64,000 nucleotides of DNA from a bacterium HR37 (GTDB lineage: Bacteria; Desulfobacterota_D; UBA1144; Nemesobacterales; CSP1-2): positions 1-64,000 of the forward strand of contig BEIN01000007.1 of NCBI GenBank assembly GCA_002898375.1, written 5' to 3'. The notes under the pieces are model-generated. The model was not told the origin of the DNA, did no database searches, and saw only the letters and a program-made list of their open reading frames with translations. Within the stretch, counting starts at the first letter, position 1. Each line of letters opens with the position of its first letter. This document shows, in pieces, positions 1 to 7,013 of the stretch. Position numbers and translations under genes: made by a program.

Positions 1-957
1 AAAAGTTGTCAAAAAGGTAGAATCCGCCCACCAGAGATCCATGCTTCCCACACTGCTTCCACCACTGTTAAGCCCTGTAAAACCGACAAAGAAATTATCA
101 CCAAAAATTAGGTCTATAAAGCCAGTAAACGGAAGGGAAACAAACCCGGTTGTAGCTGAAGAAGTGCAGATGTTTGGTGCAGCACCCTTTGTGTTTGGAA
201 ACTGTGCACTTATACCAAACTCATAGTTTATGCGGTTTGTTGATATACCAAGAACATCCGCAATAAGCTCATTTGGCTCACCACAGGAAAAGACAACGAC
301 ATCACAGTCCCTTGGAACTTCTTGGTCATCAAATATAAAGACCGGAAACCCTGGATCAAAACCAAAAACAGCAGCTATTTGATTATTTGCCTCTACTGCT
401 CCAGTTCCTGCACCTGCAACGGTTATACCTATAACGTCTGAAAAGGCTGCCCCCCCTCTGTTGTTAAAGTTAAAGGAGTATAAAGAAGTTGGCTCACTAA
501 AAGGATCCCAGGCAGCAGCATTTGCCCTGTATTCGTATCCCGCATCATCTATAATCCTAAAGTTTCCTATAAGGGAGAAGTTAAAAACACTTTCAGTGCT
601 TGCAAGGCCTGTTACCTCTGTTACAACAACAAAACCAAACCCATCCGGGTCATCCTGAATAGCGCTTAGGTCATAAACGTTTGTATCGTTAGGGGTTAAG
701 GTATCCCAGAAGCTGTTTTCAAGACAATCCTCTGCATGGTTAAATACCTGAACGTGGATTACTACGGGGGAGTTGGTAACATTTGTTACCTGTATAAAGC
801 TATTTCTACCCCTTAAATCCCAGGGAAAGTAAAGCTGACTCTCACCGAGAAAATCAGAGTCTGGAATTAGAGTTGTTCCACCCCCCCACGACTTTACAGG
901 GATAAGAAGCAGAAAAGCAAGAAGCAAAACATACTTACTTAACATTTTTTTAAACAT
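1..957 (-). CDS. Secreted protein of unknown family, 3' end outside window
   Basis: The reading frame is open from ATG at 957 to the window edge (319 codons, no stop). The first residues are MFKKMLSKYVLLLAFLLL, a basic start followed by a hydrophobic core, so I read a Sec signal peptide ending near residue 22. The rest is rich in Asn, Gly, Phe and Thr, with few charged residues and a few Cys (for example in NHAEDCLE and PRDCD), as in exported beta-rich proteins. I do not recognise the family. AAAGGAGGATAGG precedes 957. A second in-frame ATG at 1005 has its own AAAAGGAGGAGG and would add 16 residues before the signal peptide; 957 is preferred because it puts the signal peptide at the terminus. 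Confidence 0.7.
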   Translation of the reverse strand, partial: MFKKMLSKYVLLLAFLLLIPVKSWGGGTTLIPDSDFLGESQLYFPWDLRGRNSFIQVTNVTNSPVVIHVQVFNHAEDCLENSFWDTLTPNDTNVYDLSAIQDDPDGFGFVVVTEVTGLASTESVFNFSLIGNFRIIDDAGYEYRANAAAWDPFSEPTSLYSFNFNNRGGAAFSDVIGITVAGAGTGAVEANNQIAAVFGFDPGFPVFIFDDQEVPRDCDVVVFSCGEPNELIADVLGISTNRINYEFGISAQFPNTKGAAPNICTSSATTGFVSLPFTGFIDLIFGDNFFVGFTGLNSGGSSVGSMDLWWADSTFLTTF

Positions 958-1233
958 AGAACCTATCCTCCTTTTTTTGTTATTTTTTAAAAACTCTCTA
1001 AACATAGACCTCCTCCTTTTGGGTTGATTTTTCTAAGGTTTTATTATTGCAGAAGAAAAAGGGATTTTCGGGTATCTTATCCATCCTCCTTTTAAGAGAA
1101 GCCCTACCCGAGGCTTTAATTTGGGTGAAATTACAACACACAAAAGGAAACTTGTCAAGCCCGATTTTCAAACTAAAGCCTGAGCAAGTTTCCTTTGACA
1201 TCTCTCCCAATCCTCCTTTAAAAACTCTATGCA
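958..1233 (-). promoter_or_regulatory. Long structured leader with four Shine-Dalgarno motifs
   Basis: Between the promoter and the ATG at 957 the minus strand carries four strong AGGAGG motifs, at about 1219-1211, 1093-1084, 1020-1009 and 978-966. The last two precede in-frame ATGs at 1005 and 957; the first precedes ATG 1199. A perfect 12-bp inverted repeat (AAAGGAAACTTG at 1143-1154 and its complement at 1185-1196) closes a 30-base loop. A 78-codon frame (998-1234) runs through the leader but looks like no known protein. I infer either repeated duplication of a translation-initiation segment or a regulatory leader; no known riboswitch class fits by eye. Confidence 0.45.
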
Positions 1234-1262
1234 ATTACATCACAAACAAAACCCATTGTCAA
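1234..1262 (-). promoter_or_regulatory. Sigma-70 type promoter for the secreted protein
   Basis: On the minus strand TTGACA (1262-1257), a 17-base spacer and TGTAAT (1239-1234) form a near-consensus promoter. Transcription would start near 1227 and give a leader of about 270 nt before the start codon at 957. Confidence 0.65.
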
Positions 1263-1341
1263 GGGTTTTAAGACATTATTTTTTAAAGGATGAAAGAGCA
1301 TTCTCCCGTTTTTTTAAAGCAAAGAATACACCTGAAAATAT

Positions 1342-1370
1342 TTGACACTCCCACGGCTAAAGCACGTGGG
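1342..1370. mobile_element. Solo IS200/IS605-type element end (relic)
   Basis: TTGACACTCCCACGGCTAAA and the following bases form a hairpin with arms CCCACG (1350-1355) and CGTGGG (1365-1370) around GCTAAAGCA. Read on the minus strand this is the right end typical of tnpB elements, ending in GTGTCAA. No transposase follows it; only this end remains. The rest of 1235-1484 shows nothing I can name. Confidence 0.5.
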
Positions 1371-1484
1371 ATTCCTTGCCAGATTTGCTATGATATGGTT
1401 CAGTTGCTAAAATTTTTTGCAGACAGTTCTTTGGACACTTGGAAATAGAATTTGCACAAAGTATTTAGAAAGAAAAAAGCTAAT

Positions 1485-1774
1485 ATGGATAAGGACGAAA
1501 GACTTAAAAAAGTAAAAGAGATTTTACCTAAGGTTAAGGAAATCCTTTCAAATATCTATGGGGATCGCCTTTTAGATGTTTTTCTATACGGCTCTTTTAC
1601 AAGGAATTCCTTTACAGAGGAGTCTGATATTGATATTGCATTGGTACTTAAGGGTGAAGTGAATAGAATTAAAGAGATTAAGAAATTATATGTATATCTT
1701 TAAAAGTACACATGAGATTAACTGAGGAAGACTATATATATGTGGACTCTTCTTTGGAAGTGCTTGCCTTGTAA
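1485..1774 (+). pseudogene. Frameshifted MNT-type nucleotidyltransferase (MntA-like)
   Basis: From ATG 1485 the frame gives a helix rich in Lys/Glu and then GSFTRNSFTEESDIDIALVL, the GSxxR...SDIDI motif of minimal nucleotidyltransferases (MntA/HEPN-MNT systems, where the enzyme modifies its HEPN toxin). The frame stops at 1703 after about 73 codons. The family-like continuation lies in other frames: YIFKSTHEIN just before a TGA, then EDYIYVDSSLEVLAL up to TAA at 1772-1774. At least two frameshifts are therefore needed to restore it. No HEPN partner follows; an IS relic lies directly downstream. The motif is clear, so the family call is firm and the decay is visible. Confidence 0.65.
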
Positions 1775-1837
1775 CAAAATATGCCACCCTTAAAAACCTC
1801 TTGTATCTTCCTTCCCTTTTATTCCTTAATCTATTTT

Positions 1838-1914
1838 GCCTCCTTAAGGTATACTGGATCATATCTAATTTATACCTTAAGGAGGCTACTTATACATATC
1901 TTTGCAACAGAGCA
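1838..1914 (-). mobile_element. Inverted relic of the insertion sequence also found at 8.1 kb
   Basis: The stretch ends with TTTGCAACAGAGCA (1901-1914), the same terminal repeat as at 8071-8084. Next to it is a perfect 16-bp inverted repeat, GCCTCCTTAAGGTATA (1838-1853) with its complement at 1870-1885. Element 8069-8543 has the same end followed by the same hairpin in the opposite orientation. Only one end is well kept; a weak match to the other terminal repeat may lie near 1765-1782. MNT and PIN gene fragments on its two sides suggest it interrupted older genes. Confidence 0.65.
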
Positions 1915-2085
1915 TATGAAACTTATAAAATAGCCAAGAAGTTAGCATAAAAGGATGTTGATTATTGGGATAGCTATCTTGTAGCAAGCAGCATAGAAAA
2001 CTCAGCCGATTTCTTTCTAACAGAAGAGAGGAAGCTAGAAGGTAGAAAAATAATGGGGGTTAAAACCATTAATCCTCTTATATAA
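1915..2085 (+). pseudogene. C-terminal fragment of a PIN-domain toxin
   Basis: In frame with TAT at 1915 the sequence reads YETYKIAKKLA, a stop at 1948-1950, then KDVDYWDSYLVASSIENSAD, FFLTEERKLEGRK and a final INPLI before TAA at 2083-2085. The YWDSYLVASSIE and FFLTEERKL patterns match the C-terminal half of PIN-domain (VapC-like) ribonucleases, which carry the late acidic residues here. The N-terminal half is missing, the left edge is the IS terminal repeat, and there is one in-frame stop, so it is dead. It may belong to the same family as the toxin start at 2506. Confidence 0.5.
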
Positions 2086-2155
2086 CACCTAATATTTTGA
2101 TTAATTTTTCAGTGTTATATACACTTATATCAAACTGTAAGTGGAGATAACAACC

Positions 2156-2509
2156 ATGGCATTAAAGAAATTTATTCTCAGGGGTAAAGAAGCCCATATA
2201 TCTAAAAAGGATATTGAAAAGGTTGCCCTAAAAAAAAGGATAGTTGGCAGAGGCAAAAACTACTATGCTTGCATCAACGGTAAAAGGATACCTGTTAAGA
2301 ACCTGCTTTATGAGGTTCTTAAGGAAAAAGGCTACGATGTAACACTTCTTGATTTTACAACTCAAGATGCTGTCAGGATACTGAGAAAACTGGGTGTTGA
2401 AATCCTAGAAGAAAGAGAGATAGGAACCGCAAAAGCCCTTTTAAAGTTTGCTGGAACTTTATCCATTGGAGGAGATGCTCTGGAAGACGAACGGAGACTA
2501 TGTGAATGA
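2156..2509 (+). CDS. Putative antitoxin of a VapBC-like pair
   Basis: A 117-residue basic-to-acidic protein; its end, LLKFAGTLSIGGDALEDERR, resembles the C-terminal tails of antitoxins that pair with PIN toxins. The stop TGA overlaps the ATG of a PIN reading frame in the arrangement ATGA (2506-2509), the usual coupling of antitoxin and toxin. GGAGAT 10 bases upstream supports ATG 2156 over an in-frame GTG at 2141. Residues 10-60 contain a segment like a small DNA-binding or regulatory domain that I cannot name. The partner toxin is broken by the TnpB element, so the antitoxin is now an orphan. The role comes mainly from position; the family is unsure. Confidence 0.55.
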   Translation: MALKKFILRGKEAHISKKDIEKVALKKRIVGRGKNYYACINGKRIPVKNLLYEVLKEKGYDVTLLDFTTQDAVRILRKLGVEILEEREIGTAKALLKFAGTLSIGGDALEDERRLCE

Positions 2510-2545
2510 TAGTTCTAGATACAAATATAGTAGTTGCCCTTCTCG
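2506..2545 (+). pseudogene. PIN-domain toxin start, cut by the TnpB element
   Basis: ATG 2506 overlaps the antitoxin stop and begins MIVLDTNIVVALLG, the first strand and first catalytic Asp of PIN-domain ribonucleases (V/I-LDTN). After 13 codons it runs into the right end of the TnpB element at 2546. Joining 2545 to 3801, the other side of the element, gives 10 more in-frame codons (GQLLYLPCFS) and then TAG. Nothing like the rest of a PIN domain lies beyond 3801, so the toxin had also lost its 3' end. Confidence 0.6.
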
Positions 2546-2575
2546 GTGAACTACTCCCAGCTTACGCAGGGAGCT
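2546..2575 (-). ncRNA. Right end and probable omega RNA 3' scaffold of tnpB
   Basis: On the minus strand the tnpB stop lies inside a stem of CTCCC and GGGAG, followed by TAGTTCAC. In TnpB elements the omega RNA covers the 3' part of tnpB and this end and continues into flanking DNA as the guide. The guide here would begin CGAGAAGGGCAACTAC (2545-2530). The 5' limit of the RNA cannot be seen. Confidence 0.45.
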
Positions 2576-3690
2576 TCTCCTGGGCTAAGCCCAAGAAGGC
2601 TAGTTCCTAGCCTTAAAATATTACGTGACGCATTAATGTCTCTATCAAGAACAATATGACATTTATTGCAAATATGAACCCTATCAGAAAGCAATTTTGG
2701 AACCCTAGCACCACAATTGCTACAGTTCTGGCTTGTCCCCCTTGGAGCTACCCCAATAGCATGCTTACCAGCACTCTCAGCCTTGTAAGCTATGTATTGG
2801 AGAAACCTACCCCAGGAACAATCCCCTATAGACTTAGCAAGATTGCCATTTTGCATCATATTCTTTATTTTCAAATCCTCAAATGCAATCAGGTCATAGG
2901 TATCTACAAGGTATCTACTAACCTTATGAAGAAAATCCCTTCTCTGATTGACTATCTTACGATGAATTTTAGCAACCCTAACCATTGCCTTCTCTCTGGC
3001 CTTAGTTCCCTTCCTTTTTCTAGAAAACACCCTCTGGGCTTCGGCAAGTTTGGACTCAGTCCTACCAAGATACCTGGGATTCTCAATCTTAGCTCCATCA
3101 CTCAACGTTGCAAAAGCGTCTATACCAACATCAATCCCTACTGCATTCCTTATAGGAACTTTATCCTTTCTATCTGGAATCTCAAAACTAACTATCGCAT
3201 ACCACCTATCAATTTCTTTTTTAAGAGTAAGAGTCTTAAGTCTAGCACCCTCAGGAAAATTACGGTGCCTCTTAACCCTGATTATCCCTATCTTAGAAAT
3301 CTGAATCTTTCTATCACTAAGAAACTGCCACCCACTTTGAGGATAACAAAAACTCTTATACCAGTTTCTACCTTTAAATCTTGGAAACCCTGGCTTCTCC
3401 CCCATCTTAAGCCTTCTAAAGAAAGCCCTAAAATTCTTATCCAACCTTCTAAGAACATCTTGAAGTACCTGGGAATGAACCTCTTCAAACTCAGGTCTAA
3501 CCTGTTTGATTTCTACGAGAGAGTTAGCCTGCTCAGTATAGGTAACATGGTATCTGGCTTTTTGCCAAGCAGAAATCCTATGCAGAAGGGCAGAGTTATA
3601 GAGCTCTCTACAAAGCTCAAGAGTGGATTCAAGTTTTTGAAGATGTGTTTTATTGGGGTAGAGCCGGAATTTGTAACTAAGCCTCAACAT
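2551..3690 (-). CDS. tnpB: TnpB RNA-guided nuclease, catalytic residues intact
   Basis: This 379-residue protein is full length for TnpB, the RNA-guided DNA nuclease ancestral to Cas12. The start LSYKFRLYPNKTHLQKLEST is the typical opening. The RuvC-like residues are D187 (GIDVGIDAF), E271 (AFEDLKIKNM) and D351 (LDRDINASRN); zinc-finger cysteines are C323/C326 (CSNC) and C341/C344 (CNKC). The last codons overlap the right-end hairpin, where the guide RNA (omega RNA) of these elements is produced. The guide would extend past 2546 into the flanking PIN toxin sequence. There is no sign of frameshift or missing motif, so it is probably active. Confidence 0.92.
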   Translation of the reverse strand: MLRLSYKFRLYPNKTHLQKLESTLELCRELYNSALLHRISAWQKARYHVTYTEQANSLVEIKQVRPEFEEVHSQVLQDVLRRLDKNFRAFFRRLKMGEKPGFPRFKGRNWYKSFCYPQSGWQFLSDRKIQISKIGIIRVKRHRNFPEGARLKTLTLKKEIDRWYAIVSFEIPDRKDKVPIRNAVGIDVGIDAFATLSDGAKIENPRYLGRTESKLAEAQRVFSRKRKGTKAREKAMVRVAKIHRKIVNQRRDFLHKVSRYLVDTYDLIAFEDLKIKNMMQNGNLAKSIGDCSWGRFLQYIAYKAESAGKHAIGVAPRGTSQNCSNCGARVPKLLSDRVHICNKCHIVLDRDINASRNILRLGTSLLGLSPGEAPCVSWE

Positions 3691-3721
3691 TGCAGATTAT
3701 ATACCAAGAAACAACACAATC

Positions 3722-3783
3722 AAGCCCTTACAGGCTTAGCTTTCCGTATCCCCAAGCTTAACGCTCTGGGGTCTTGGAAAGCT
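3722..3783 (-). repeat. Left-end stem-loops of the tnpB element
   Basis: Two hairpins lie upstream of tnpB. One has AGCTTTCC (3738-3745) pairing with GGAAAGCT (3776-3783) and an inner CCCCA/TGGGG stem (3750-3771). A smaller one has AAGCC/GGCTT (3722-3737). Such imperfect subterminal hairpins are what the Y1 transposase TnpA recognises in IS200/IS605 elements. Confidence 0.55.
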
Positions 3784-3850
3784 AAAAAAGATAAACGAAA
3801 GTCAATTGCTTTACCTGCCCTGTTTCTCCTAGCTAACTAACTTAAACCCT

Positions 3851-4309
3851 CTACTTAAGGCCAATTCTTTTATGATAGCAGTAAGTTATAAACCACTCTA
3901 TGCTTTCCTCTCTAACAAAAACTGGTTCTATACTGTAACCACTTATAAATCTTATTGTATCTACTACTTCTAAATTTGAAGGATCAGCCATAGCAACAAC
4001 CAACTTCTTTGAACCACTTTCTACCTTAAATTTAACTGGTACAGCCCTATATCTTCTTGCAACATGTTCAGGTATAAGGCCAATAACACCCTCATCAACC
4101 AACTCCTTACCCAGATCTATACTTTGAGCACCATGTTGCTTGCTAAGAAACTCTATAAGTTCATCCGTACTAATATATTCAAGCCTGGTAAGAACCTGAC
4201 CTAACTTCTCCCCAGTCCTTTTTTGTATCCCTAACGCCTGATTAAGCTGCTCTCTATTAATAAGACCAGCTTCAATAAGTAACTCTCCTAAACGTTTACC
4301 CCGCATCAT
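3851..4309 (-). CDS. Stand-alone MshEN (GspE/PilB N-terminal) domain protein
   Basis: 152 residues match only the N-terminal domain of type II secretion/type IV pilus ATPases: MRGKRLGELLIEAGLINREQ and LNQALGIQKRTGEKLGQVL are the paired RLG(E)xL...GLI...QL motifs, and DPSNLEVVDTIRF is the later part of the domain. MshEN domains often bind cyclic di-GMP. No Walker motifs follow, so it cannot be a secretion ATPase; it is more likely a regulatory or adaptor subunit. It is the last gene of the minus-strand block after the sensor kinase, though 224 bases and an inverted repeat separate them. Tandem ATGs at 4309 and 4306 leave the start uncertain by one residue. Confidence 0.75.
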   Translation of the reverse strand: MMRGKRLGELLIEAGLINREQLNQALGIQKRTGEKLGQVLTRLEYISTDELIEFLSKQHGAQSIDLGKELVDEGVIGLIPEHVARRYRAVPVKFKVESGSKKLVVAMADPSNLEVVDTIRFISGYSIEPVFVREESIEWFITYCYHKRIGLK

Positions 4310-4412
4310 AGTTTTCTAGCAAGCAGAAACAAAAGGAAGGCCCCTTTTTACTTGCAAAATAACTCCCTATATGATAATCTTTGGCAGACTTCCCTCTAAA
4401 TCCCTAGAAAAA

Positions 4413-4461
4413 GCTCCCTGAGATACTATGAATCACTACTCGGGAGGCTATCTCAGGGAGC
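4413..4461. terminator. Perfect 13-bp inverted repeat downstream of the kinase gene
   Basis: GCTCCCTGAGATA (4413-4425) pairs perfectly with its complement at 4449-4461 around a 23-base loop. It lies just after the kinase stop on the minus strand and could end its transcript, but there is no T-run, and the large loop is unusual. A transposon-derived palindrome is the alternative. Confidence 0.4.
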
Positions 4462-4533
4462 AACCACTTAGTAGAAGGCAAAATAATTCTACCCAACTTA
4501 TGTAACCTAACAAGATATAATTTTTCCTAACTC

Positions 4534-6903
4534 CTATAACACACTACCTGCCATCGATTTGGCAACTGAGCTAAATACGCTTAAAAACCTCTCCATTGTA
4601 AATGGCTTAAGAATATAAGCCCTACCCTCACCCTCTAAAAAACTATATACACTAGAGCTAACAATATCACCCGTAAGAAAAATAAAACCCTTAGCCATCT
4701 CAGGATCCACTTCCTTTACCCTCTTATATACCTCTATCCCATCTAAACCAGGCATATTAATATCACATATGATAAAATCATACCTTCCCCTTCCTAACTT
4801 CTCTAACCCCTCCCTACCATCATACGCCTTATCAACCCTATACCCCTCATAAGCAAGTATACCCTCAATAAGCTCCACTATCGATTCCTCATCATCAATC
4901 ACAAGAACACTCCCCCTAACCCCCACCTCCTGAACCCTACGCTCACTAACCTCCCCCTCTACCCCTACCCCCTCAATTAAATCAACCACAGGAAACTCAA
5001 CCACAAAAGTAGCACCACCTTCACAATCACCCAAATAAATCCTGCCCCCATGAGCCTCCACTATACCATATGAAACACTCAACCCAAGCCCAGTTCCCTT
5101 CCCCACAGGCTTTGTGGTAAAAAAAGGCTCAAATACCCTATCCCTATACTCAACAGGTATTCCAGGACCTGTATCAGAAAATACCACCCTTATCATACCA
5201 CCACACACCTCTGTCCTTATCACTAACTTCCTCTCCCCTCCCCACCCCACCATGGCATCCCAAGCATTGTTTATTATGTTTAAAAAAACCTGCTGCACCT
5301 CATTGGCATTAACCACAGTCCTTGGTAAATCCCTCGATAAATCCTTTACAATCTCTATACCATTTGCCCTAAACTTATAAACCACAAGCTCAAGTGTATC
5401 CTCAATAAGACCATTTATATCAACATAGCCCCTCTCCTCAGACTTATACCTCCTTGCAAACCTCAATAAACTACCAACTACCCTGCTTGCACCCTCGCCA
5501 GCATCCAAAATCTTCTTTAACTTATCCCTTACCTCGCTATCCAAACTAGAACGATTTAATAAAAGTTGAGAAAACCCTACAATAGGTGTAAGCTGATTGT
5601 TAATCTCATGTGCTACCCCAGAAATCATCGTCCCTAAAGCAGCAAGCTTTTCAGCTTGAATAAGCTCCCCCTGAAGTAATTCCCTCTCCCTCTCAAGCCT
5701 AACCCTCTCCGTTACATCCTCAACTAGGATAATAAACTCCTCCCCATGAAATATGCTAGAAAGCATAATATCCAACACCCTCTCACCCTTTTCTGGATGG
5801 TTATATCTGACCTTTGATAATTCTAAAATCTTATCCCCTCCTATAACAGAACTTGCCTGCTGCTCAAAACCCTCTATGGGAAGCACCTCATTAATACCCC
5901 TACCTAAAACATCCTTTACACCCAAAACCTCCTGAAATAAAAAATTTGCAATTAGAATCTTCTTATTCTTATCTAATACCGCTAGACCAATAGGCAAAAA
6001 TGAAATTGTATTGCGATACCTCTCCTCTGCCTCCTGAATCCTTCTTATAAACTTTGCGTTTTCGATTTTAAGAGCAAGGTTTCTTGCAAAAGTAACGGCT
6101 AGAGATTCATCCTCTTTGGTAAAAACCCCATTTTCCTCCTTTTCGATAAAATACAGTCCACCATAGACTTTACCATCTCTTCCCACTACTGGAACTCCTA
6201 AAAAAGTCTTCATTATCGGATGATTAGGTAGAAATGGTAACTGTCTTGGGTCTTTCGTTAAATCATCTAACCTGATAACTTCTCCCTCCTTGATTATAGC
6301 CCCCAAAAGACCTCTACCCTGAGGCAGGTCTCCAATAAGATTTACCTCATCTTCACTTAAACCACTATGGATAAATTCAATAAGCCTTCCTCTCTCATCA
6401 GTAAGCCCTATAGCACCGTATCTAGCTTGAATAAGCTCTCTTAAAGCAGAAATCCACTCTTTTAGCACTCTCCTTTCATCTTGAAAAGCCAGTATTTGTA
6501 AAAGCCTCAAGCTAATATTATAAAGTTCCTCAATTCTCTTACCTTTCTTACTGGTCTCCTCTTGCAGAGAAGCAAGATGACGAATTACCCGCTCACGAGA
6601 ACGAATAATTTGTCCTATCTCATTATTAGGAATATCCTTCTCAGGAATAAATTTCTTCTCTTCGTTACCAGAGATAAGATGTCTATCAGCCTCTATAATC
6701 TGGCCTATTGGGCGCAAAACTGTTTTCTCAAGATAAATCCAAAGGGGAAGCAATAGAAGGATAAGAAGTGAAACCACTGAAATAACATAAGAAATAGCGT
6801 AATCCTCCCCTGTTGCCCTAAGCAATAAAAAGAAAAGAAGGAGTACTAAAGGAAATGAAACCATTACATTTATAGCTCCATAGAGTAAAAACCTTAGTCG
6901 CAT
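4534..6903 (-). CDS. Hybrid sensor histidine kinase, start controlled by a repeat tract
   Basis: 789 residues from ATG 6903: two membrane helices (about 8-30 and 36-58), HAMP (58-110), GAF (about 135-285), PAS (about 295-400), HisKA with H432 in GVAHEINNQ, HATPase with the N box LNIINNAWDA (541-550), DTGPGI (577-582) and GKGTGLGLS (601-609), then a receiver domain with D670/D671, phospho-acceptor D714 (CDINMP) and K766. It should autophosphorylate and pass phosphate to its own receiver; no DNA-binding output is present. The gene follows the mini sigma-54 gene. The coupled start (ATG 7012, good Shine-Dalgarno) is out of frame because of the GTGA tract, and ATG 6903 has only a weak AAGG before it. 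Expression is therefore probably phase variable. Confidence 0.85.
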   Translation of the reverse strand: MRLRFLLYGAINVMVSFPLVLLLFFLLLRATGEDYAISYVISVVSLLILLLLPLWIYLEKTVLRPIGQIIEADRHLISGNEEKKFIPEKDIPNNEIGQIIRSRERVIRHLASLQEETSKKGKRIEELYNISLRLLQILAFQDERRVLKEWISALRELIQARYGAIGLTDERGRLIEFIHSGLSEDEVNLIGDLPQGRGLLGAIIKEGEVIRLDDLTKDPRQLPFLPNHPIMKTFLGVPVVGRDGKVYGGLYFIEKEENGVFTKEDESLAVTFARNLALKIENAKFIRRIQEAEERYRNTISFLPIGLAVLDKNKKILIANFLFQEVLGVKDVLGRGINEVLPIEGFEQQASSVIGGDKILELSKVRYNHPEKGERVLDIMLSSIFHGEEFIILVEDVTERVRLERERELLQGELIQAEKLAALGTMISGVAHEINNQLTPIVGFSQLLLNRSSLDSEVRDKLKKILDAGEGASRVVGSLLRFARRYKSEERGYVDINGLIEDTLELVVYKFRANGIEIVKDLSRDLPRTVVNANEVQQVFLNIINNAWDAMVGWGGERKLVIRTEVCGGMIRVVFSDTGPGIPVEYRDRVFEPFFTTKPVGKGTGLGLSVSYGIVEAHGGRIYLGDCEGGATFVVEFPVVDLIEGVGVEGEVSERRVQEVGVRGSVLVIDDEESIVELIEGILAYEGYRVDKAYDGREGLEKLGRGRYDFIICDINMPGLDGIEVYKRVKEVDPEMAKGFIFLTGDIVSSSVYSFLEGEGRAYILKPFTMERFLSVFSSVAKSMAGSVL

Positions 6904-7012
6904 CCTTGATACTCTCGTGAGTGAGTGAGTGAGTGAGTGAGTGAGTGAGTGAGTGAGTGAGTGAGTGCAAACTCATGCCAGTTTTGTTTTTCCATTCTTT
7001 TTCTATTTCCAT
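6818..7012 (-). other. Out-of-frame upstream reading frame of the kinase gene
   Basis: ATG 7012 follows the sigma-54-like gene's stop by one base (TGAGATG) and has AGAGGGTGAG as Shine-Dalgarno. It encodes MEIEKEWKNKTGMSLH, four SLTH repeats from the GTGA tract, then an unrelated tail that ends inside the kinase gene at 6818. The distance to ATG 6903 is 109 bases, one more than a multiple of three. I read this as the present OFF (or reduced) state of the kinase gene, with 6903 as a possible fallback start. Confidence 0.6.
6917..6967. repeat. (GTGA)12.75 tetranucleotide tract at the kinase 5' end
   Basis: Twelve perfect GTGA units plus GTG, 51 bases with no mismatch (TCAC on the coding minus strand). 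No stop codon is possible in any frame of this unit. It begins 14 bases upstream of ATG 6903 and lies inside the frame that opens at ATG 7012. Loss of one unit or gain of two would join ATG 7012 in frame to the kinase. Slipped-strand change of such tracts is the known mechanism of contingency loci. Confidence 0.95.
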
Positions 7013-7013
7013 C

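Larger units (their letters stand above)
2546..3800 (-). mobile_element. IS605-type tnpB-only element
   Basis: The element has a right end with hairpin CTCCC (2554-2558) / GGGAG (2569-2573) finishing in GTTCAC on the minus strand, a tnpB gene, and a left end with stem-loops at 3722-3783. TTGAC (minus strand, 3805-3801) lies outside the left end and is the likely target-adjacent motif. No tnpA is present, so movement needs a transposase in trans. The element interrupts a PIN toxin gene. Exact borders are inferred from the hairpins and the flanking TTGAC, by analogy with the family. Confidence 0.65.

Noticed and set aside
998-1234. 78-codon frame in the leader of the secreted protein
   Set aside because: It spans the inverted repeat and the Shine-Dalgarno array and has no protein-like features; better read as leader RNA.
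2656-3840. 394-codon open frame on the plus strand
   Set aside because: It is the antisense of tnpB and the left end; the minus-strand protein has all TnpB motifs and this one resembles nothing.
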